Source: Argyresthia goedartella (Eukaryota > Arthropoda > Insecta > Lepidoptera > Argyresthiidae). From it: 64,000 nucleotides of DNA. The position numbers were made by a program, and so were the translations under genes. The DNA is taken from positions 42,990,208-43,054,207 of the forward strand of contig OX463806.1 of NCBI GenBank assembly GCA_949825045.1, read 5' to 3'. This document shows, piece by piece, positions 42,116 to 51,545 of the stretch (position 1 is its first letter; each line of letters begins with the position of its first letter). The notes under the pieces are model-generated. The model saw only the letters and a program-made list of their open reading frames with translations. It was not told the DNA's origin and searched no databases.

Positions 42116-42698
42116 CTTAAGTATACCTTATAGTATCATCCCGTATAACCCAGCGCCTTTCCATGTCCACTCAGCAAAACTTTCATCTGACCTCAGTAGA
42201 TTGATTGCTCGAACAATTTTTAAAGCAGCTGCACTTGGCGTTGGGCTAGCCCCTGACAAGAAATTCTAAATGCCAATTATAACCATCAATTTCTACAGAT
42301 GATGTCAATTTTCAACAATTTTTTACCCAAATATAGCAAAGCCAAAAAGTAGGGTATGTTTTTGACCAGCAAAAATGTATGAATGTATGTATGTATCTAT
42401 TTTGTATGTATGTATGTTTTTTGTTCCACCAGAAAATCTAAACCACTCGACAAAGCGTATTAATATTGGAAAGGATATGTGACGTCACACTAAATTCAAT
42501 ATGGCGCCCTCTAGAGGACATAAACAACTTTATTTAAAAAAATAATAGAAAAGGGCCGTGTTGAGTGTCAAATTAAAGGCAATAAGGTGTCGTGATTTTG
42601 AACCTTATGGCATGGTAAAAAAGTATACCTATAAGGGAATTTTGGTTACTACAGTACCCAATTGTGCTCGAGAAGTTATTTAGCTCATTCCACATATA
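42116..42698. other. Intergenic, no gene recognised
   Basis: (ATGT)n-like runs at 42378-42417. No coding region recognised. Confidence 0.35.
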
Positions 42699-42700
42699 TA

Positions 42701-44009
42701 CATAGTCAGGTCATAAGTTCTGTCACATGTGCAATATGAAATAATTTAGACATGTTTATTATTTATGTCAACATTTATATAGCAAAATGAACTTAATAAA
42801 ACATAGATTCTTATGGTAATAAAGTTTATTCAAAATGACCCCCGCGATTTTGAATACAGGCCTTTATTCTGCGCGGCCAGTCGTCTATCGCAGCACGAAC
42901 GAGGTCCATGTCAATATCGGCGGCTGCCTTAATCAAGGATGCCTTGAGTGATTCCAAATCAGGATGAGGCTTTGAGCAGGCCTTTTCCTCCAAGTGTTGC
43001 CATATCTTGTAATCTAACGGACTCAAATCTGGACTGGAGGAGGGCCAGACTTCGTGCCGGATGAAGTCGATTTCACGCGCCGCCAGCCAGTCTTGTGTGC
43101 TTTTCGCTCTATGAGCTGGCGCAGAATCTTGTTGGAATACCCAGTGCCTGTTATTAAACATGGTATGAGAAACAGGTTCCACAAGGTTCCTGAGGACTGT
43201 ATTTTGATACACAACTGCATTCGTTTTTACGATTTTCTCACAAAAATGTATCTCAGTTAAGCCCCAATAAGAGACTCCCAACCAAACCATGAGCGAGGAT
43301 GGAAAATGACCTCGTTGGACACGCGGAATACGGTTGCTCGCTTCTTCACTGCTGTGTGCTTACACCTTATCATTTTGTTTGTTGTAGCTCTCTTCCTCGG
43401 TGAAAATTTTTTTATCCGAAAAAAGAATTTTCCGATGCTTTTTTCCCGCGTACCGCTTCAACAAAGCGCGGCATCTCTTCAGTCTCAGGTCCATTAAACG
43501 AGCGTCCAAACGATGTCTTGTTTTTCTTCGATATGCCCTAAGCCCTAAGTCTTCATTTAACACTCTTTTCACCGTGGTCCTGCTTAACCCCATCTGAAGG
43601 GCCAACAGTTTCTGCTTACGTATGGGATTTCTTTGAATTCGCGCCTTCACAGCTTTTATCACTGCTGGAGTCCTAACAGAGCGAGGGCGACCACTTCTTG
43701 ACCTGTCATCTACACTAGAGCCTTCATTGTATCGTTTTATGGTACGATAAACGAATCTTTTGGTTATATTCAAATTTTTCAGTAAGTAGAAAATCTGAAT
43801 TGGCGCGTAACCGCAACGATGCAACGCAATAACTGCGACACGTTCTTCTTTAAGTGTCCACTCCATATTTAAAAATGAGGAAAATTCTAAAAAGTACACA
43901 TTTTTATTTTCATGAAAAATTCGAAATTCGAATTCAATAAACTTTTTTGTGGCCAGCGTTCTAAATTCAAAAGTTTTTATTGTGTGACAGAACTTATGAC
44001 CTGACTGTG
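42701..44009 (-). mobile_element. maT-type mariner (DD37D) with TIRs
   Basis: About 1.3 kb. The 27-bp terminal inverted repeats (42701-42727; 43983-44009) share AGTCAGGTCATAAGTTCTGT and differ at one position. TA dinucleotides flank both ends (42699-42700; 44010-44011), as expected for Tc1/mariner insertion. It carries a single-exon transposase gene of normal length. Confidence 0.92.
42826..43866 (-). pseudogene. maT mariner transposase, one stop codon
   Basis: A 347-codon frame starting MEWTLKEERVAVIALH. It has a paired helix-turn-helix region with a GRPR-type linker (SRSGRPRSVRTP). Catalytic Asp positions: D151 in ILFSDKKIFT, D247 in WVFQQDSAPAH and D285 in SPDLSPLDYKIW, giving 37 residues between the last two (DD37D, the maT signature). 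The only break is TAA at 43360-43362 (codon 169, after YNKQNDKV), most simply a Tyr codon change; the frame is otherwise open to the stop at 42826. The transposase would act in the nucleus on the 27-bp termini. FSDKKIF rather than the usual FSDEKIF is a further substitution. Confidence 0.92.
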
Positions 44010-44302
44010 TATATACATATAAACATATCTCACCAAATCTCACGTGGGGGCGAGGGGGGATCATGGCAAATACCACGCAATTTTTATTCTCCAAAAATTA
44101 ATGTTAATGTTAATTAAATTAACGTTATTTTTTAGTTTATTATTTAAAAAAATATAAAAATAATCTTACAATATGTAAGCTTATTTTTATCGCATGTCCT
44201 AACTTTGGCAAAACCCAGAAGGGTTTGTGAGCCGATGGGGAGTTCTAACATCAGTGCGCGTACGTATGTGATATGGTATTCAGTGGTATGTTAGTATAGG
44301 TA
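44010..44302. other. Intergenic, no gene recognised
   Basis: AT-rich flank of the mariner; CCAGAAGGGTTTGTGAGCCG near 44214 has no recognised match. Confidence 0.3.
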
Positions 44303-44305
44303 ACC

Positions 44306-44553
44306 GGCAGCCTTACGGCGTAAGTCGTCTGATCTATGAACTTCATATAGACTTTTACGTTTGACACCTTGCACCTGCTTCATCTGTCAAATTGGTATCA
44401 CGCAAGTAGCACCTTAATGGAGGCCAAACCCAAGCTCATTGAATGAAGCCTAGAAGCCTTCGGTGATACCCCGCAATCGATGAAATTGTGTGAGCATGAG
44501 ATGAACCATAGACACACGCTATGAACTTCAGAGAGTTACGCCATAAGGCTGCT
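44306..44553. mobile_element. MITE-like element with GCAGCCTTA.GGCGTAA termini
   Basis: About 248 bp. Left terminus GGCAGCCTTACGGCGTAAGTC; right terminus, reversed, GCAGCCTTATGGCGTAACTC. CTATGAACTTCA occurs just inside both ends. No coding content and no obvious target duplication. Confidence 0.6.
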
Positions 44554-46445
44554 GATTCTGATAATGCCTTTTTATCTTATTATAAATAATAGTTTATTAC
44601 CTGTGTATCTATATTAAAATAATTAAGAAATAAAATTTTAAGGAAACAATAATACATAATCTAATGTTTAGTTTGTATTATCCTTACTTAAAGTAAAACA
44701 CATGTTTTTCGTGACTAAAAATATGTCAAAATACTAGAATGAAATACTTAAAAATAAGGAAACAATTTACACCAATAATGTTTTGAAATACGGTATACAA
44801 TGGAGAATTATCCTCAAACGTTATTCGATCAGTAGTAAGATGATATGTTAGCTAACATTAATATTGATATATTACAGCTGGGTGGAATATCAAAATCCGG
44901 TGCAGAAGCTTTTTGAAACTGTTTTTTTTTATTAAGTAACCTTAGCTGTAATTTGTACAAATCAAGCATTCGTATAGAGGATCCTATGACCTAAGGAATC
45001 GGAAAAATTGTGGTTGCTTGCCTTCCCTTGGGACCGCTACGAAGTCGCCAGGTATGAATGTATAATTTAACCATTTAACAAATATAGCATCCATGTATAC
45101 TTTCGTTTGAGTAAGAATAAATTATAATGGCACCGATACTGTGGGACCACTGTCTTTAGTGTTGTCGGAGGTTAAAAACTAATTTAAGATACATTCATGA
45201 ATAAATATCATAAATGATTGGCAATAGTACTACACTACACTCTTGAATGGTACATTATTTTGTTCGTGAATGTAGGTTAAATCAAAACAAATCTTTCTTC
45301 GATATTTATATACATTTATAAACAAAACTTTGTTTACTCACAAAACTTACAAAACACAACCTTATTTTACACAAAAGCTAAACAAAACTTTATAATATTT
45401 AACAGCATCGGCATCGGATTTCGATAGGCAATATTCAATATTTATGTTAGCTTACATATAATCTAATTCCTGATAGAATAATGGATGAGGGTAATTCGCC
45501 ATTTATACCATATATAGGAGAGGGGGGTTGAGCCCAATCTCACGACATCTTACCAGGGGGAGGGGGGGAGGGGGAGGGGGGGGGGGGTCAGATAAACTCC
45601 TCAGGTAATTAATGGAGGCCCCTTAATTAACTATTCCCGCCGTAACTGCGTCGACGGAACTCGCGTTCGTGATAACCGAATAGATTTCCTCAGGGGAGTT
45701 TAACTGGGCCTGATAACTGCTGGCAAAATGACGGTTCAACGACAGTGACGTGACAATGGGGGTTTACTTTAGGTATTTTATTTATACTTGAAGAAAACGC
45801 CCATTGTTGATGTTTCTGTAATTCCGTTTCCTTTGATGAATAGAGATAGAAACAATTTAAATATCTACCTTATTTTATGTCATGTCTACTCTACACGGTG
45901 ATGTTCAAAAAAAACTATTCGTCAAAAACTTACACCTAAGTGTTCAATGCATAATTTCTGTATCTCAAACAAATCATTCCAACAAACAAGAAACACTTAA
46001 AAACTGCTTCCAAAGGCGATCTTATCGCTAGTAAGAGCTCTCTTCCAAATATCATTCGCGCGAAACGCTAAGAAAATGTGTGCGATTTGACATTTCGAGA
46101 TGAAACGTCTCATTTATTTTCTTGCGTTTCACGATATTTGAGATTTGCATCTTCTCTACGAGCCCGGGTCCTCGAAGTTTCCGCATCCGGTGTAAGCAGT
46201 GTAAGCAGAACTCATATAAACTTGAGCCAACTTTTGTAACGACCACAATCTTGCACAGACGTAATAGACTTTAGAATGTTGACGACACAGGAAAGCTTCA
46301 GTTTCTGGGGTTCATACAGCGTCACCAAGGACCGTATTAACCTTTTGACCGCCATATATCACATACAAAATGTGTCACTCACACGCCAAACATCTGCAAA
46401 TACGACTCAGTTCATACTAGAGTCTCTTTAATATCTAGACTGGAC
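44554..46445. other. Long intergenic stretch with a G-tract
   Basis: No gene recognised. A purine/G-rich run at 45556-45587 (multiple runs of five or more G, the last of 13) could form a quadruplex. The 64-codon frame at 46052-46246 has no domain. Confidence 0.4.
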
Positions 46446-46940
46446 TACCCGAATGACCGAGTCATCAGAGACCCTGCCTACGAAGCCAAGGGTCCCGGGT
46501 TCGAGTCCCGGTGGGGGCAAATATTTGTTTGATGCGAACGGATGTTTATACCCTAGTCATGGTTGTTTATCTATCTAAGCATAATATTTATCTATATAAT
46601 AATAATAATAATAATATTTATTTATTTCAGATATACATCCATAATTAAACACGGTAAAATGAAAAATAAATTAAAATAATGACACAAAACAAAAAATAAA
46701 TTAATTGGTAACACAGAAAACAAGATCTAAGTATGTAAGTTAAGTCCACACACTCATTCGTCATTCTGTCATAATTATATCTATTACACATCCATCACAC
46801 AACACATTCACTTACTTCTTATTCCTGTTTAAGTGCACATCCACCATAAGTATGTGTATCGCTGTCTAGTACCCAATATACAAGGAATCCTAGTTTGGGG
46901 CTATGTCAATGTGTGTAAATAGTGTCCAAGGTATTATAAT
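46446..46940 (+). mobile_element. SINE-A split by a LINE-U-type tail
   Basis: Head at 46446-46520 (GACCCTGCCTACGAAGCCAAG, B box GGTTCGAGTCCCGG). The body runs to about 46598, is interrupted by a LINE tail to 46845, and resumes with ATAAGTATGTGTATCGCTG and core GGAATCCTAGTTTGGGGC to 46940. Its ATAA repeats at both junctions may be a short target duplication. Confidence 0.8.
46599..46845 (-). mobile_element. LINE-U-type 3' tail inserted in SINE-A
   Basis: (AAT)n, then CAGATATACATCCATAATTAA, CACGGTAAAATGAAAAATA, AAGATCTAAGTATGTAAGTT and GCACATCCACC. It matches 51175-51299 joined to 55432-55550, with the sequence uninterrupted. It is truncated just inside the ORF C-terminus. Confidence 0.85.
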
Positions 46941-47055
46941 AGGAAAATCGTGTCGGCTATAATCGACGTGGCGCCAGTGGCACGACTTTCAGTTGTCGGC
47001 CAGTGTCGACTGGGGCGGTCAATAGGTTAATAAAACTCTCTCAACGCTAAGATCT

Positions 47056-47142
47056 GTTTTAATGGGATACCTCATCCGTGCAAAGGTCCCCGTTACTCCA
47101 GGCGGAAAGACCCGCAGTGTGAGAGGGACGGAATCGTGAAAA
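47056..47142 (-). repeat. Dispersed repeat, copy 2
   Basis: Reverse complement of 13459-13540: GGGATACCTCATCCGTGCAAA, GGTCCCCGTTACTCCAGGCGG and GTGAGAGGGACGGAATCG. Confidence 0.65.
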
Positions 47143-47190
47143 AATTACATAATGTAGCGCCAAACCACATAAAAATTGTTTTAACAATTT

Positions 47191-47241
47191 TGACAAAATA
47201 ACGTAGTTTCTTTTTTTTAAAGAAACTACGTTATTTTGTCA
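47191..47241. repeat. Perfect 23-bp inverted repeat, 5-base loop
   Basis: Arms 47191-47213 and 47219-47241 pair perfectly (left arm begins TGACAAAATAACGTAG; loop TTTTT). It follows closely after the dispersed repeat at 47056-47142. Confidence 0.9.
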
Positions 47242-48059
47242 TAAAGATTTTTAAGAAGAGTTTAGCAAATTCATAATGAAGTAAGTTAGGATTTCAGAGT
47301 TACAGGAAAAAATAAAACAATTTAGAGGTATTTTTGCAATTAAATTATATCGAGAAAAATTCACCCAATAGCGCTTTCCTTCTGTGAGAATCTTAATCAA
47401 ATACTCAATAAACGTTAACCCAAAAATCAAATCTGGTACTATGTACTTATAAGTTTCGTATAAAAATCAGACCAAACAAAATTACCGGCATAACTTTAAG
47501 CCAGATGTGCTATTTATGATAATTAACTATGTAGGTACCAATATAATCAATAAGTGCTGACCTTAGAAAAGTTTTTTTTACTTCTTTGGTATGTCGTCAT
47601 TAATTATATCTTAAATAATAAATAATATAAACATTATTTTACAAAGTTAAACTTGAATGAAGTCACTCTCTTGTCATGTACATGTTTTTATTGGCGGTTT
47701 ATAACTCTGACCTAATATATTTAGTGATTTGTTAAGAGTTTAAGTTACTCTTATACAAACAAAACATGACTGACATGCGAAGTTGTATAACTAGACTGAA
47801 GGTGATTCTTTTAATTAAAATTGGAATTTAAAAATATTTGAAATAAAATCCAGTATAGACGTCCTATTGATATTTATAAGCCGGACCGGTATTGGCAGAT
47901 AATTATGAATGCAAAGCATCTAAGAAGAAAATGTTTTTAAAGCGTTTGGAATGTTCCCTAGGTAGATACCTATTTATAGCAGCAAGATGGACGAGTAGGG
48001 CCGGTGAATAACAATCACCGTGATATTGTTAGTAGATATCATAACAATCAATCAAAAAA
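47242..48059. other. Intergenic, no gene recognised
   Basis: AT-rich, nothing recognised. Confidence 0.35.
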
Positions 48060-48335
48060 TATTTATTACTGCAGATGTTTACTTATACTGAGCAAATGTC
48101 AATTTTTGCCTCTTCTCTTCATTGGACCACTGTGGGAGAAGCAGGGCTAAGAAACTCTTGGTTGTGTTTAACTAATACAATTATAACAATATCAATTGTT
48201 ATGAATAGTTACAAAATCGAGCTATCTTGAATATTGTAATATCCAAAGTCCATATCAAAGTCGCATTTACATGGTTTTTAAATTTCTCAAATGGCAATAT
48301 CAAAATCTCCAGAGGTATCTTGTAGAAGATAGACA
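48060..48335 (-). mobile_element. LINE-P-type 3' fragment
   Basis: Minus-strand relative of 8500-8835: TTGCCTCTTCTCTTCATTGG, ACCACTGTGGGAGAAG and AAAATCTCCAGAGGTATCTTG. Confidence 0.7.
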
Positions 48336-49780
48336 CTCAGAAGGAGGTACTCATTCACGCCTACGTTCTGAAAATTGTCTACACGGCATCTGCCAGGATA
48401 GCCAACTTAGTTTGTCAGAAAGCAGCATGGTTTCAATGATTACGTAATAATGAACGATGGCGGAATATCTAATTTTTATCCCAAACTGGGTAAAATAAAC
48501 GTGATAGCACTCACACGACAGATAAACCTGTTCCACTGGTGTATCTGCGAGTGTATGTGTGTTGTGTGTGTGTATGTCCACCTAAATCTACTAAACTTGT
48601 TGAAAAACATGACTTGGCATAGCGCTACGTCCTATCCCATCCTGGGTGGCAGAATCCCAGTTGTGATGTGAGTCACAATTTGCGACATAATGTAAAAGCG
48701 ATTTTGAAAATTTTAATTATATCGGATTAAAATATCTCAATTAAGGCCTTCTGGCTGTTGAGGTGAGGGGCGCCGCCTTCGCCCGTCGTCTTCTAGCGGG
48801 GTAGCGGACAGAGAATAGCGGAACTGGCAGCATAGCGGGGGTGCAGAATAGCATCGGGCCGCGCGCCCGGCGATGCTAAAAATGAAATAATTGATCAAAT
48901 TTAAGGATTGATAGATTAGGAACTGCAAAAGAGGAAAATCAAGGTATAAATATAATGAAAAAATCAGCAATTTTGTATTAAAATTATTTTATTTCCTTTT
49001 AATATAGACTGTGTTCAAGAAATATTACCATCGAGTCAAAATAGTCCAATCGTTTAACGACATAGTATTTAAACTGGATTTTCTCATTGTGAATAACATG
49101 TATGGATATGATGTTATAATACTGTCATTAGATTAGATAATTTTTATATAGTACATTGTGTAATAAAAAAAATATGGAGAACATTGAAAAAATGAGTAAA
49201 AATCCCCGTAGAGTTTCTTGATGCTATATTCTCTGCCGGGCGTATTTCCGAAGCACTGGTAGAGTTAAAGGAGTTTCTTGTGGGTTTTTTTTTACAAAGC
49301 GCTCTTCAGTGCGTTCTTCAGTGGTTTTGTGTAAAATTGGGCCTTAAGTTTATTAGTCCATTAGGGGTATTCTAATTTCTTGTTGTTATCATGATTGTGT
49401 TATCGCTATCTATTTCATTCTTTCGTGTATCATTTTTCCAAATTTAAGCAGGATTTTGATACCACCTTGCTTGATATATTTTACTGTGCCTATACAGGCT
49501 TTATGCCTCTCAGAACTAAACCCGATGTTTCCCTGCCGTTCACTGACCGAAGCTTAGCCGTGATAGATGATTTGCATTAATTTCCATAGATTATCGGTGG
49601 ATACAATAACTCAAATAGAAATTAAGCCAGTGGCGACCACAGCAAAGTTTTTTTTGTCAAATTCTCAACTGATTCCGCGTTCCATCATCAGTATGAACTC
49701 GGTGAACTCGACATCAAAAATTCTAACTGCGCTTAGAAAAAACCCTTCAATTTCTTAATTAATGGCGGTCTTACAACTTG
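48336..49780. other. Intergenic; small fragments only
   Basis: A SINE-C end may lie at 48625-48665 (ACGTCCTATCCCATCCTGGG TGGCAG). A GC-rich patch at 48760-48880 (GGGCCGCGCGCCCGGCGATGC) is out of keeping with the AT-rich flanks. CGTAGAGTTTCTTGATGC near 49208 resembles a LINE tail. No gene recognised. Confidence 0.35.
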
Positions 49781-50345
49781 GTTGATTTTGCCAATGTCAC
49801 GTGATTTTAAAACGCCACGACTAAAAGAGGGGTGTTATAACTTAGAAGCGTCTTTCGGTGTGTCGTTGTGTATGTATGTCTGTCCGTTGCATTCCGGCGG
49901 TCAAACGGGTGAACGGATTTTGCTGAAAGGTTTTCTGTCAATGGTAGTACACTTCCCTACAATTCGTGGATATGTTTTGTTAAAATCGGTACTGTAGTTC
50001 GAAAGTTATCAGCTTAAGAAGGAACGGCGGTCAAACGGGTGCACTGATTTCGATACGGTTTTATTGCAGTTGGTATAAGACTTCACTGCGATAGTTCTTA
50101 GATTAAAAATCGGTTTAAAATCGGTTCAGCGGTTCAAAAGTTATAGTTACCAGCTTAATTAAGAAACATGTGAACCAAATTTTAGCCGTAAAGTTATTTT
50201 ATTATTATTTATTATTAATGTATCGAGGGTATTATAAATTTGAAAGGCTTTGGATATTGGTGTGTTTGTGCCTCAATCACGCTAAAACGGCTGAAAGGAT
50301 TGCAATGAAATTTAGAATAGAGATAGTTTATGAGCTAGATTAACT
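49781..50345. repeat. Unclassified dispersed repeats
   Basis: CGGCGGTCAAACGGGTGAACGG occurs twice (49896 and 50026), each followed by an AT-rich body with GTTCGAAAGTTAT or GTTCAAAAGTTATAG. CACGCTAAAACGGCTGAAAGG at 50279 looks like the 'humble insect element' type with no coding capacity. The class is unknown. Confidence 0.4.
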
Positions 50346-51084
50346 TAGAGGATATCTTTTATCCGACTGCACCAGAAGGATGGTAACGTTGTCTCGGTCA
50401 ATGATAATTCCTAGGAACAAGCAGATCAAGTTGCGGGGATCAGTTAGAGTGAATAAAGACTTCACAGTTTTTGGAAATTAACCTTTCCCAGGGGGTGGGG
50501 GGTCCATGTATTCCCTGCGGACGTGAGCAACATTTCCCCCTTGAAATAACTCTTGTTGATTTAACAAATAAAAGTAAAGAAGTTTTTTAAGCCTTTATTT
50601 ATATGTTCTAAAAAGAAGAAAATAAACTTTAAATTTAATCAAACCCATTGATAGATAGATAGATAGATAAATTAATGTTTTCATTGCAACATGGTACACA
50701 CACGAATACATAATTATAACTCAAGCTTTAAGAAGAAAAATCTACAAAAAGAAAACAAACACAGCAGTTAAATAAAACAATCAATAAATAATAAAATTAT
50801 ACAAGCAAAACATTAAGGTACGGTAAAGATCTATGTGGTATTGTGACTGTACTGCGACAATGAAATGGCATTGATTTATTACATCACACAATTTTAAGAA
50901 AAATAAGCTTGCTGCGAGATTTACTTGTACAGATGTAGATATGTGTAAAATATGGAGGTATACCTTCATATTTTACACATTTCGTAAAACTTGAAAACCA
51001 TAAAGCCGGTGTTCTAATAGCCGCCTTCTAATTTGTATGAGTCATGAATTACTATAGTAAATACTTATTTTACCGAGATCTAAA
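50346..51084. other. Intergenic, no gene recognised
   Basis: AT-rich, with (GATA)n at 50649-50669. A palindromic pair, AATATGGAGGTAT / ATACCTTCATATT, sits near 50950-50973. No gene recognised. Confidence 0.35.
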
Positions 51085-51174
51085 TATCAACCTTCTTCCC
51101 CTCCTCTTCCACAGTGGTTCAGTGTAGAGAAGGGGAAAAAAAAAAGTTAAGTTAAGTATATTTAAATATCTACA
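51085..51174 (+). repeat. LINE-P-type tail fragment
   Basis: CTCCTCTTCCACAGTGGTTCAGTGTAGAGAAG, matching the LINE-P tail; about 90 bp. Confidence 0.55.
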
Positions 51175-51299
51175 GTAATAATAATAATAATAACAATAAT
51201 ATTTATTTATCTCAGATATACATCCATAATTAAACACGGTAAAATGAAAAATATATTGAAATAATGACACAAAACAAAAAATAAATTAATTGGTAACAC
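51175..51299 (-). mobile_element. LINE-U, 3' terminal part
   Basis: (AAT)n tail followed by CAGATATACATCCATAATTAA and AATTAATTGGTAACACAG. It continues at 55424 beyond the inserted retrotransposon, shown by the uninterrupted copy at 46599-46845. Confidence 0.85.
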
Positions 51300-51545
51300 A
51301 GATAACAGGATTTTTTAAGAGCAATGATCCTTTAATTGGTAAAGCTTAGGTGCTTTGAGTGATTGTATCTTTGTGTTGCTGTGGGGTGGCTGTAAGTCTA
51401 AACAACTTCTCTATTGGCTAAAACGACGTGACAGTGGGTCCTCCTACAGGCACCATCATAAGTAACCGGGAAACAACTTAAAAATTATATACTTCCAAAT
51501 AATAATAACCTACTTAAATAATAAATAAATCTAAAATACATAAAA

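Noticed and set aside
43894..44094. In-frame extension of the mariner transposase upstream of MEW
   Set aside because: It runs through the 5' UTR and the terminal inverted repeat; the Met at 43866 gives the family's usual 346-residue length.
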